The translations under genes and the position numbers were made by a program. Of a stretch of 40,379 nt of DNA, positions 29,178 through 37,415 are shown piece after piece. This DNA comes from Planctomycetota bacterium. Its GTDB lineage: Bacteria; Planctomycetota; PUPC01; DSUN01. The stretch is taken from NCBI GenBank assembly GCA_035384565.1, contig DAOOIT010000030.1, positions 30,727 through 71,105 on the forward strand. Direction: 5' to 3'. Within the stretch, counting starts at the first letter, position 1, and every line of letters begins with the position of its first letter. The notes under the pieces are model-generated. The model had not been told where the DNA came from and made no database searches. It saw only the letters and a list, made by a program, of their open reading frames with translations.

Positions 29178-30539
29178 ATGAACCGCCGCTCGTTTCTTCG
29201 GAGGACTGCGCTGGGCGGGGCAGGGCTGATCGTCTTGCGCGACGCCGCCTCGGCGCAGGGCACCAAGGCCAACGACCGGCTCGCCCTCGCTCACATCGGC
29301 TGCGGGGGGCGCGGCCGCGAACTCCTCCTCGGCTTCTCGCGCCTGGAGAAGTCGGCCTTCCTGTGCGACGTGAACGAGAGCAAGGCCACGGAGATGTACC
29401 GCCAGTTCCCCGACCTGCCGAAGTTCCAGGACTTCCGCCAGATGCTCGACGAGAAGGGGAAGGAAATTGACGCCGTCGTCGTGGCCACGCCCGACCACAC
29501 GCACGCCGTCGCCTCGGCCTACGCCATCCGCGCGGGCAAACACGTCTACACCGAGAAGCCACTCACCCGCACCGTCCACGAGTCGCGCGTCCTGCGGAAG
29601 CTGGCCAGGGAGTTCAAGGTCGCCACCTCGATGGGCAACCAGGGCACGGGCGCCGGCCCCTACCGCCGCGCACTCGAGCTCATCCGCGACGGCGTCCTCG
29701 GCACCATCCAGGAGGTTCACACCTGGAACGACCAAGGCAGCTCCGACCACTCCGAGGCGCCCAAGGACGAGGCCAAGGTGCCGCCCTACCTGAACTGGGA
29801 CCTCTGGCTCGGCCCCGCCGCGTTCCGCCCCTTCCATCCCCGGTGGCTCTTCTGGGGGCACTGGCGCGACTTCGGCACCGCCAACCTCGGCAACTGGGCC
29901 TCGCACACCCAGAACCTCGCCTTCCGCGCGCTCCAGGTGGACACCCTGTGGTTTGCCGAGCCTGCGGCGAAGCCCCGCATCAAGGTCGAGGCCCAGGTCA
30001 ACCGCATCAACCGCCTGTCGTTCCCCAAGTGGGAACACGTCCAGTGGCACATCCCCAAACGCGGCGAACTCCCGCCCATCACCTTCCACTGGCACAACGG
30101 CAGCGCCCGCCCGAACGTCAAGGACGACCTCAGCAAGCTCCTCGGCCGCGAACTCGGCTGGGGGCCGAAGGACTGGGGCGACTGGGCCGGCCACCTCATC
30201 ATCGGCACGGAGGGCAAAATCCTCGCCAGCGGCCACAACGCCACGTTTGTCATGATGCCTGCCGAGAAGTTCAAGGACGTGAAGAAGGACATGCCGGAAA
30301 AGGTCGAACGCTCGGCGGGCCACGAGCGCGACTGGCTGCTCGCCTGCCGCGGCGGCAAGCCGGCCTGGGCCAACTACGACTACGCCGGCCCGCTCACCGA
30401 GTTCAACATGCTCGGCAACATCGCCACACAGTTCGAGGGCGTGCTCGAATACGACCCGCTCGAGGGCAAGATCACCAACAACGAAGAGGCCGACAAAGCC
30501 CTCAAGATGGGCGAATACCGCAAAGGCTGGGCGCTGTGA
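29178..30539 (+). CDS. Tat-exported Gfo/Idh/MocA-family oxidoreductase, paralogue 2
   Basis: The 453-residue protein begins 'MNRRSFLRRTALGG', a twin-arginine signal. ATG 29178 is chosen because AAAGGAGG lies just upstream; an in-frame ATG-like start at 29154 would put the repeat at 29112-29159 partly into the protein. The Rossmann motif is 'IGCGGRG' (40-46) and EKP is at 126-128. It is very similar to paralogue 1 throughout, including 41 identical nucleotides (26213-26253 with 29424-29464), so duplication or gene conversion is likely. It follows the TIM-barrel gene by 67 nt. The C-terminal domain differs at several positions (for example 'AFRPFHPRWLFWGHW'), so substrates may differ. Confidence 0.9.
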   Translation: MNRRSFLRRTALGGAGLIVLRDAASAQGTKANDRLALAHIGCGGRGRELLLGFSRLEKSAFLCDVNESKATEMYRQFPDLPKFQDFRQMLDEKGKEIDAVVVATPDHTHAVASAYAIRAGKHVYTEKPLTRTVHESRVLRKLAREFKVATSMGNQGTGAGPYRRALELIRDGVLGTIQEVHTWNDQGSSDHSEAPKDEAKVPPYLNWDLWLGPAAFRPFHPRWLFWGHWRDFGTANLGNWASHTQNLAFRALQVDTLWFAEPAAKPRIKVEAQVNRINRLSFPKWEHVQWHIPKRGELPPITFHWHNGSARPNVKDDLSKLLGRELGWGPKDWGDWAGHLIIGTEGKILASGHNATFVMMPAEKFKDVKKDMPEKVERSAGHERDWLLACRGGKPAWANYDYAGPLTEFNMLGNIATQFEGVLEYDPLEGKITNNEEADKALKMGEYRKGWAL

Positions 30540-30554
30540 GGAGGTTCTCGCTGC

Positions 30555-30680
30555 GGCGTGCACACCTGCACGCGGGACCCGCGGACCATGGCCTGCCGGC
30601 GTTCCTTGTAGGGTGTGCATACATGCACTCGGGAGCCGCGGACCATGGCCGGCGCTCGTTCCTTCGGCGTGCAAGTACCC
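30555..30680. repeat. Tandem direct repeat, two copies of about 55 bp plus a partial third
   Basis: Copy A (30555-30610) and copy B (30611-30665) share CCGCGGACCATGGCC and the GTTCCTT end. Copy C (30666 onward) is cut after about 15 bases. Each copy opens with a palindrome (GCGTGCA-CACC-TGCACGC in A). No gene is seen in 30540-30722. Confidence 0.75.
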
Positions 30681-30722
30681 ACGCCCTACGATCGCCAGCA
30701 CTCCTCATCGAAAGGGGCTGAG

Positions 30723-33700
30723 ATGAAGGGAATCGGACCATGGGTCGCCCTGTGCGCGACCATCTGCTTCGCGGCCTCCTCCCTCGCTGGCGGCCTGGCC
30801 TACGACGAGCAGTTCGTGCCGCGGTTCAATGTGCCGCGCATGTCCAAGTCGCCGACAATTGACGGCACGATCGGCGCCGACGAGTGGCGCGAGGCGGTGA
30901 AGGTGATGGGCGTGGTCTGGACCAGCTCCCTAGCTTACCGCGACCGCCCCATCTCCTTCTGGGTCGCCTGGGACCCGCAGCACATCTACATCGCGGCCCG
31001 CTCCGACATCCTGCCCGGCCACCGCCTCTATCGCAGCAAGCGCGAGAAGTACACTGCGGGCGTGGTCTTCGACGATTCCTATGAGCTGGGCGTCTTCCTC
31101 CACGACCGCAACAAGCTGCCGGGGCAGGTCTCCAGCTTCCTCAAGTTCGTCATCAACTCGCTCGGCAGCGGCGAGTTCATGAAGCTCTATCCCTCCATCG
31201 GCCAGAACCTCTTCAACTGGCGGCCGAACATGGCCATCGCCAACAGAATTCACGAGACGGGCGGGAAGCAGTGGTGGGAGATGGAGCTTGCGGCCGACCT
31301 GGCCGACCTGGAGATGCCCGTGGAGCACAAGGCGGGCGACAAGATGGACATCCTTCTCGCCGCCCCGCTGAAGAACCCCGACTGGCAGTGGCTCGACGTG
31401 CCGTCCGCCTCGGGCCACCTCGAGCACTACGGCTTCCCCCGCACGGTCCTCACCGCCGACAAGCCTTACGTGCAAATCGAGGAGCTGAGCGGCCTGCACG
31501 ACGGGCGGCTCGACCTCAAGAGCGTCATCTACAACCCCTCCGACAAGCCCGTGAGCGTCAAGGCCGCCGCGGCGGTCCTCCACGGCAAGATGGGCCGGGC
31601 GCGCGACCGCGGCCTGCCCGAGAACGCCAAGCCAGTCGTTCAGGAGGAGAAGACACTAGAGATTCCCGCGAAAGGCTCGGTCCGCTTCGACGTGGCGAAG
31701 GCATTCCCCGGCCTCGCCTATCCCAAGCCCGACGGCAAGGAGCCGGGCGAGCTGTCCTGGTACACCTACAGCGTCACCGTCGGCGACGAGCAGGTCTACA
31801 CCTACCACCTGGCCTTCCAGGGCACAGACAAGAGCTACCTCGCAGCCAGGCCGCGCCCCCACATCCTTGAGTGCGAGGCCAACTGGAACCCCGTCCGCGG
31901 CCTGCTCTTCCTCAGCGCCGACACCCTCGACGCGCCGCTGCCCGCCGGCGCAAAACCCGCCGGCGCCGAGTACGAGATCACGAAGGACGCCAAGTCCGTG
32001 AAGAAGGGTCGCCTCGGCCACTTCGTCTACCACAAGTATGAAGACCTGGTCGAGCTCCCCAGCGTGCAGCCCGGCGAATATCAGGTGAAGATCAGCCTGG
32101 TGGACGCCGCCGGCAAGCCGCTGCTGACCCGCGACGACATCAAGCTGGCCAAGAAAGACGAGGCGAAGGAGTTCGCCAAGTGGTGGGGCAACAAGCTCGG
32201 CGACACCGAGAAGGTGCTCGCGCCTTTCGAGCCGCTGCGCGTGAGTGGCAACGGCCCGTTCGGCGGCGGCACCAAGATCGCCTGCACCCGCCGAGTCTAC
32301 CACCTCGATTCGCTCGGCCTGCCCCGCCAGATTGAGGCGAACGGCGGCGACGTGCTAGCCGCTCCTGCCCGCATTATCGTGAAGGTCGGCGGCAAGGAAT
32401 ACGTCGTGCCTACAGGCCGAAAGGCGAAGATCACCAGCAGCAAGGACTGGCGGACCGAGTTCGAAGGCTCGCCTTCGAAGGCCGCTGGCCTCGTCTTCAC
32501 CGCCAAAGGCTCGGTCGAGCAGGATGGCCTTGTCGAGCTTCAGCTCACTTGCGCTCCCGACGCCGGCCCAGTCGAGATCGAGGAGCTTCGCATCGAGTGG
32601 CCGCTCGACGACCGCGACGGGCTGCACATGTCCTGCGTCGGCCAGGGCAACAACTACTGCGCCCGCTCGATCGGCAAAGTGCCTGTGGCGACAACCGTCC
32701 CGGTTGTCGCGCCTTCTGCAAGCGGGACGCTTGCAGCTGCGCCGCCCGCAACCGGGACGGTTGCGGCTACAGAGGTGTGGAACACGCTGACGGGCATCGG
32801 CCTCACGGGCTCGGGCATGACCACGGGCAGCTTCACCGACAACCTCTGGCTCGGCACCGAGCGCCGCGGCCTGCTCTGGACCGCCGACTCCGACCGCGGC
32901 TGGGAGCCCGACGACAAGGTGGCGGCCCACTCCCTTGTCCGCGATGGCAAGGCCGTCATCATCCGCAACAACATCGTCGGCAGCTATCCCGGCAAGAAGC
33001 CGCTTCGCCTCGCCGAGCCGCGGACGCTTCGCTTCGGCTACAACGCCACGCCCTTCCGCCACCTCATCCCCGGCTGGCGCCTCAACCAGGTCTCCGCCGC
33101 CAACGGCTTCTCGGGCGGAAAATACAAGGTGAACTGGGACACGGGGCAGGACTTCTTCTCGATCCTCAGCCCGCCGTTCCCCGACGAGAAGCGGTGGCCC
33201 GAGTACTACGCCTACTGCAAGGCCGAGTGCGACAAGCTCTCGCTCCGCGGCCTCTACGACGGCTCGGCCCGCCTGGGCATGTGGACCAACAACCAGATCG
33301 CCCTCCGCGGCTACATGAACAAGACCGTCGAGCCGGGCGTCTACGAGTACTTCGCCGGCGACTGGGTGCCCGGCGGCGAAATCCTGTCGCCCACCTACCG
33401 CGACTACATGATGTGGCTCCAGAACCGCCAGATCCGCGAGGGCGGCTGCACGCACTTCTACTACGACATCAGCTTCACGGGCCACTTCGCCCGCGCGCTG
33501 GCCGCAGGCTTCGGCTATCGCCTGCCCGACGGCCGCATCCAGCCCGAGAGCGACGCCTCGAACCTCCGCGCGTGGTACAAGCGCGTCTGGGCGCTGATGC
33601 AGGAGACCGGGCAATACCCCGGCGGCGTCAGCGGCCACGCCACCAACTCAATCTGCCTCAAGGCACTCCCCTTCGCCGACTCCATCCTCGATTCCGAATA

Positions 33701-34784
33701 CCCGATGCTCGACCCGATCAGCGTCTACCCCAGCGACAGGATGATCGCGGGGTCGTGCTCGCACAACTTCGGCGTGAACATCAGCCACCTGGGCTTCATG
33801 AATCCGACGTGGCCCTCGATGCACGACGCCGTGATGGGCGGCCTCCAGGGCAGCATCTTCAACCACCAGGCGTTCAAGCACTGGGGCATCAGCCGCCCCG
33901 ACATCGAGTTCATCCCCTACTGGCGAAACAGCCACGTCGTCAAGGAGCTGACGCCCGGCCTCCTCCTCAGCCTCTGGAAGCGGCCCGGCTCGGCGGTCCT
34001 GGCCGTGTGCAACTACGGCCCTGACGAGGCCGGCAAGGAGCAGACGCGGCCCTTCCGCACCCGGCTCGACCTCAAAGCGCTCGGCGTGCCCGCCGGCCTC
34101 TCAGGGGAGCGACTGCGGGTTCGCCAGCTCTTCAACAACCCCGCCCAGTACCGCTACCTCGGCCACCTCAAGTGGTACGAGGAACTGCCCGGCGACCCCG
34201 AGGACGCGAAGAAGCACGAACACGCCCGCCAGAAGATCGTCCCGCCCCTTGCCCCCAAGCTCGACCCCGCCACCGGCGTCCTTGATGGCTTCAGCGTCTT
34301 CTACCACGACGTCCGCTACCTCGTCCTCCACTGGGAGGACCAGCCGATCAACGATGCAGCGTGGAAGGACCTGTTCCCGGCTTCGGCTGTGGGCGGCGTG
34401 TCCCCACGCCGCGAGGTCCTCGACTGGGGCATCAACACGGCGAGGCCGCTGGCCGGCTTCGAGGCCAAGGGGGCGCTGGCCTGGCAGCGGCCCGGAAGCG
34501 TCCTGTTCCACGTGGCCAATGCGAGCGGCGACGAGAAGAAGCCGACGCTTGTGAAGCTCGACCTCGACTTGGCCCGCCTCGGTGTCAAGGTCGAGAAGCT
34601 CTGGCGCGAGTTCACCGGCATCGTGCCCCTCGACGGCCTGCCCGCCGACAACATCACCGACGAGCCGAAGGAGAACGACCACCGCCTCGGCCGCGGCTAT
34701 GCCCTGTTCAACGGCTGGACGGGCACCGTGTGGCTTCAGCTCAAGAAAGGCGAATCCCGCACCTTCACCATTGACCGCTACTGA
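30723..34784 (+). CDS. Large exported protein with CBM9-like N-terminus and glycosidase-like C-terminus
   Basis: The 1353-residue protein starts at ATG 30723 with a signal peptide ('WVALCATICFAASSLAGG'). Residues about 40-240 resemble a CBM9/DOMON-type beta-sandwich ('SPTIDGTIGADEW', 'SFWVAWDPQHIYIAARSD'). The C-terminal half, from about residue 780, looks like a (beta/alpha)8 glycosidase ('FYYDISFTGHFARAL', 'GSCSHNFGVNISHLGF'), but I cannot place it in a named family. Residues 656-682 are encoded by three consecutive palindromes (32688-32766) and read as an Ala/Thr/Pro/Val linker. A 26-nt hairpin (34388-34413) encodes residues 1223-1231. Both keep the frame open. Processing of an extracellular glycan is inferred from domains and neighbours. 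Confidence 0.75.
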   Translation: MKGIGPWVALCATICFAASSLAGGLAYDEQFVPRFNVPRMSKSPTIDGTIGADEWREAVKVMGVVWTSSLAYRDRPISFWVAWDPQHIYIAARSDILPGHRLYRSKREKYTAGVVFDDSYELGVFLHDRNKLPGQVSSFLKFVINSLGSGEFMKLYPSIGQNLFNWRPNMAIANRIHETGGKQWWEMELAADLADLEMPVEHKAGDKMDILLAAPLKNPDWQWLDVPSASGHLEHYGFPRTVLTADKPYVQIEELSGLHDGRLDLKSVIYNPSDKPVSVKAAAAVLHGKMGRARDRGLPENAKPVVQEEKTLEIPAKGSVRFDVAKAFPGLAYPKPDGKEPGELSWYTYSVTVGDEQVYTYHLAFQGTDKSYLAARPRPHILECEANWNPVRGLLFLSADTLDAPLPAGAKPAGAEYEITKDAKSVKKGRLGHFVYHKYEDLVELPSVQPGEYQVKISLVDAAGKPLLTRDDIKLAKKDEAKEFAKWWGNKLGDTEKVLAPFEPLRVSGNGPFGGGTKIACTRRVYHLDSLGLPRQIEANGGDVLAAPARIIVKVGGKEYVVPTGRKAKITSSKDWRTEFEGSPSKAAGLVFTAKGSVEQDGLVELQLTCAPDAGPVEIEELRIEWPLDDRDGLHMSCVGQGNNYCARSIGKVPVATTVPVVAPSASGTLAAAPPATGTVAATEVWNTLTGIGLTGSGMTTGSFTDNLWLGTERRGLLWTADSDRGWEPDDKVAAHSLVRDGKAVIIRNNIVGSYPGKKPLRLAEPRTLRFGYNATPFRHLIPGWRLNQVSAANGFSGGKYKVNWDTGQDFFSILSPPFPDEKRWPEYYAYCKAECDKLSLRGLYDGSARLGMWTNNQIALRGYMNKTVEPGVYEYFAGDWVPGGEILSPTYRDYMMWLQNRQIREGGCTHFYYDISFTGHFARALAAGFGYRLPDGRIQPESDASNLRAWYKRVWALMQETGQYPGGVSGHATNSICLKALPFADSILDSEYPMLDPISVYPSDRMIAGSCSHNFGVNISHLGFMNPTWPSMHDAVMGGLQGSIFNHQAFKHWGISRPDIEFIPYWRNSHVVKELTPGLLLSLWKRPGSAVLAVCNYGPDEAGKEQTRPFRTRLDLKALGVPAGLSGERLRVRQLFNNPAQYRYLGHLKWYEELPGDPEDAKKHEHARQKIVPPLAPKLDPATGVLDGFSVFYHDVRYLVLHWEDQPINDAAWKDLFPASAVGGVSPRREVLDWGINTARPLAGFEAKGALAWQRPGSVLFHVANASGDEKKPTLVKLDLDLARLGVKVEKLWREFTGIVPLDGLPADNITDEPKENDHRLGRGYALFNGWTGTVWLQLKKGESRTFTIDRY
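32688..32766. repeat. Three in-frame hairpins inside the 1353-residue protein gene
   Basis: GCGACAACC-GTCCC-GGTTGTCGC (32688-32710), CTGCAAGC-GGGAC-GCTTGCAG (32716-32736) and CCGCAACC-GGGAC-GGTTGCGG (32746-32766) are perfect stems with five-base loops. They encode 'ATTVPVVAPSASGTLAAAP' and 'PATGTVAAT' without a stop. Confidence 0.85.
34388..34413. repeat. 26-nt coding hairpin repeat, copy 4
   Basis: It has the family head TGTGGGCGG and tail CCGCG with stem GCGGCGTG / CACGCCGC and loop TCCC. Three stem pairs differ from copies 1 and 2 with compensating changes on the other arm. It encodes VGGVSPRR in the same frame as copies 1 and 2. Confidence 0.8.
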
Positions 34785-34796
34785 GAGGGCATTGCC

Positions 34797-37319
34797 GTGA
34801 GGCGACGCAACGAGATTGCCGCGTTGTGCATGGCACTAGCCACCGCGTGGGTGTGGGCCGCAGAGCCGCAGGCCCAGGATGTGCTCCGCGAGAGCGGCAT
34901 CGAGGCCGGCCTCGCCGTCCACGCCGGCTGCACCGACGGCTCGTTCGTCACAGGGCTCGCCGCCACGGGCGGGTTCGTCGTGCACGGCCTCGCCCTCGAC
35001 CCCGCGGCGGCTGCCGCGGCACGGGCCGCCGCGCGCCAGGCGGGCGCCGAGGGGCTGGTCGCCGTGGACCGCTGGGACGGCGGCCCGATGCCCTATGCGA
35101 GCGATCTGGTCAATCTCCTGGTGGCGGACTGCGATGCCCTTGGCGTCGGCGCGTGGCGCCAGGAGGAAGCCCTCCGCGTTCTGGCGCCCAACGGCGTGGC
35201 GCTGGTGCGGCTGGGGGGCCGCTGGGCCAAGACGGTGAAGCCGTGGCCCCAAGGGGCCGACGACTGGACCCACTGGTGCTACGGGCCGGAGGCGAACGCG
35301 GTCTCGCACGACAAGCTGGTGAAGCCAGCTACGTCGCTCAAGTGGATCGTGTCGCAACTGCTCTACGACGTGCGGGTGGCGGGCGGGCGGCTCTTCTCGC
35401 CCCTCGAGCTGACAAGGGACGAACGCAGGAGGCGTCAGCCCGCCGAGCTGCGCTGCCGCGACGCCTTCAACGGCCTGCTCCTCTGGAGCGCGCCGACCGG
35501 GCGGCCACATCACCCCTGGCCCGCCGAGTTCGTGGGCACCCGCGACCTCGTGTTCCACTTCCCCGACGTGGGCACCGGCTTCGCCGCCGCCGCCGATGCG
35601 CGGACCGGCAAGACCGTCCGCACCTTCGACCAGGGGCTGAAGCGCAACCGCGAGCCGAAGGGCGCCGACAGCAATGCCCTTCTCTTCGCCTGCGGCAAGA
35701 CGCTCATCCAGGCACACGAGAACCGCGTGGTCGCCCTCGACATCGCCACCGGCGCGCGCCGCTGGGAGTTCACGACGCAGAAGGGCATCGGCAACGCCTG
35801 CGCCGCCGCCGACGGCTCCCGCGTCTTCGTCCAGGAGACCGACAACCCCGTCCGCAACTACGCCCGCTGGTGCAAGCACAACACCGCCGCGATCACCTGC
35901 ATCGCCGAGGGCAGGCAGCTCTGGCGCAACGACGCCCTCGCCGGCGAGGAGACCAGCGACCTTGTGCTCTCGGACGATGCCCTCGTGGTCTTCGACCCCG
36001 TGACCAACCTCGGCGACGACGGCGACCACGAACTCTGGGTCCTCAACCCCGCCGACGGCGCCGTCCGCTGGCACTCGCCCAAGCGCAAGGCCGACTACAA
36101 CGTCATGCTCGCCTCCGCCGTCGTCCGCGACCGGCAGATTCTCATCTGGGGGCCGTTCAACAACCTCCTCGCCTACGACTACGCCACGGGCGAGGAGTTC
36201 TGGTGGCTCCTGCCCTACAACCAGCGCTGCGTCCGCCTCTCCGCCACCGACGACTGGCTGATCTACGGCCTGACGACCTGGGTGGACCGCGATCTCAACG
36301 TGACCCAGTACGCCTACGGCCGCAGCGACTGCTCGTTCCCCGCCTTCCCCGCCCACGGCCACGTCTACTTCGGCTCCAACGTCACCTGCACCTGCATCAA
36401 CCCCGTGCGCGGCCTCATCGCGGTCAGCCCCGAGCCCCCGCGGCCCGAGGTCCCCGACGAGCGGCGCCTCGACGCCCACGGCGCGCCGCCCGAGCCGCCC
36501 GATGTGCCCGGGAGCGGCGAGCGGACGCGGGGCGCGGAGGCCCCGCCCACAAACACCCCCATCGCCGCGCGCGAGTGGCAGCCCAATCCCTTCGTCTTCT
36601 ACTTCCCCGAGGGCCGCACCCCGCCCGTCGAGGCCGACGGCATCGCACTCGTCGCCGACGTGCACCGCCACCGCCTCGCCGCCACGAGGGACGGCCAGCC
36701 GCTCTGGAGCTTCACCGCCCCCGCCCGCATCCGCGTCGCCCCGGCCGTGGCCGACGGGCGTGTCTACGTCGGCTGCACCGATGGCCGCCTCTACTGCCTC
36801 GACCTGGCCACCGGCGCCGAGCGCTGGCGCTTCCTCGCCGCCCCCGCCGAACGCCTCATCGTGATGGACGGCCAGCTCGAAAGCACCTGGCCCGTCTACG
36901 GCGTCGCCGTCCACGACGGCCGCCTGTGGGTCGCCGCAGGCCGCCACGCCGAGCTCGACGGCGGCATCCGCATCTGGGCGCTCGACGCCGCCAGCGGCAA
37001 GCCGCTCTTCCGCACCACCCTGGGCGCCACCCCCCTCAAGGTGCCGAAGGGCGCGAAAGTGCGCTACGCCCCCCAATTCGTCCGCGAGGCCGCCAACCGC
37101 CTCCCCCTCAACGGCGGCATGCGCGTGGCCGACGGCAAGCCGTGCTTCGTCTCGCGCATCCTCGTCAAGGAAGGCAGCCGCCCCACAACCACCGGCTACA
37201 ACCGCCTCGTCAAGGACGGCGGCGGCCCCAGCGAAGACCTCATCCCCATTGATGAAGCCTGGAATGGAAAGGTCGTGGACTGCTACCCCCTCATGGCCCC
37301 ACCACCGAAGAAAAGGTAG
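34797..37319 (+). CDS. PQQ-type beta-propeller protein with methyltransferase-like N-terminal domain
   Basis: The 840-residue protein starts with a signal peptide ('ALCMALATAWVWAAEP'); GTG 34797 begins 12 nt after the previous stop. Residues about 25-150 resemble a degenerate SAM-methyltransferase fold ('GLAVHAGCTDGSF', 'VHGLALDP', 'RVLAPNGVALV') with the usual glycine motif altered. From 'DWTHWCYGPEAN' onward it is a PQQ-like propeller ('VVALDIATGARRWEF', 'RVYVGCTDGRLYCLDLATGAERWRF' in part). Cofactor binding cannot be shown. A low-complexity Pro/Glu stretch near residue 570 holds an in-frame 26-nt hairpin repeat (36526-36551). Context suggests a role in periplasmic sugar processing. Confidence 0.82.
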   Translation: MRRRNEIAALCMALATAWVWAAEPQAQDVLRESGIEAGLAVHAGCTDGSFVTGLAATGGFVVHGLALDPAAAAAARAAARQAGAEGLVAVDRWDGGPMPYASDLVNLLVADCDALGVGAWRQEEALRVLAPNGVALVRLGGRWAKTVKPWPQGADDWTHWCYGPEANAVSHDKLVKPATSLKWIVSQLLYDVRVAGGRLFSPLELTRDERRRRQPAELRCRDAFNGLLLWSAPTGRPHHPWPAEFVGTRDLVFHFPDVGTGFAAAADARTGKTVRTFDQGLKRNREPKGADSNALLFACGKTLIQAHENRVVALDIATGARRWEFTTQKGIGNACAAADGSRVFVQETDNPVRNYARWCKHNTAAITCIAEGRQLWRNDALAGEETSDLVLSDDALVVFDPVTNLGDDGDHELWVLNPADGAVRWHSPKRKADYNVMLASAVVRDRQILIWGPFNNLLAYDYATGEEFWWLLPYNQRCVRLSATDDWLIYGLTTWVDRDLNVTQYAYGRSDCSFPAFPAHGHVYFGSNVTCTCINPVRGLIAVSPEPPRPEVPDERRLDAHGAPPEPPDVPGSGERTRGAEAPPTNTPIAAREWQPNPFVFYFPEGRTPPVEADGIALVADVHRHRLAATRDGQPLWSFTAPARIRVAPAVADGRVYVGCTDGRLYCLDLATGAERWRFLAAPAERLIVMDGQLESTWPVYGVAVHDGRLWVAAGRHAELDGGIRIWALDAASGKPLFRTTLGATPLKVPKGAKVRYAPQFVREAANRLPLNGGMRVADGKPCFVSRILVKEGSRPTTTGYNRLVKDGGGPSEDLIPIDEAWNGKVVDCYPLMAPPPKKR
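36526..36551. repeat. 26-nt coding hairpin repeat, copy 5
   Basis: It is in reverse orientation: the minus strand begins TGTGGGCGG. The stem and loop (GCGGGGC-GCGGAG-GCCCCGC) are identical to copy 1. It encodes RGAEAPPT, the same frame as the reverse-read copy 3 (RDVDVPPT). Confidence 0.8.
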
Positions 37320-37321
37320 AG

Positions 37322-37401
37322 GCTCGTAGTGCGGCCTTCAGGCCGAATCCCGGACTGGCGACTCGGCGGCGAAGATACGGGCTGAAGCCCGCACTGCGAG
37401 C
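37322..37401. repeat. Cloverleaf-like palindromic repeat, second full copy
   Basis: Arms GCTCGTAGTGC (37322-37332) and GCACTGCGAGC (37391-37401) pair at 10 of 11 positions plus one wobble. Inside are CGGCC-TTCA-GGCCG (37332-37345) and CGGGC-TGAA-GCCCG (37378-37391). It fills the gap between the propeller and rhamnosidase genes. Confidence 0.85.
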
Positions 37402-37415
37402 ACAAAGGAGACCCG

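Noticed and set aside
25955..30539. One of the Gfo/Idh/MocA genes as the missing WbpB dehydrogenase
   Set aside because: Both have twin-arginine export signals and lie with glycan-breakdown genes, whereas WbpB acts in the cytoplasm on a UDP-sugar.
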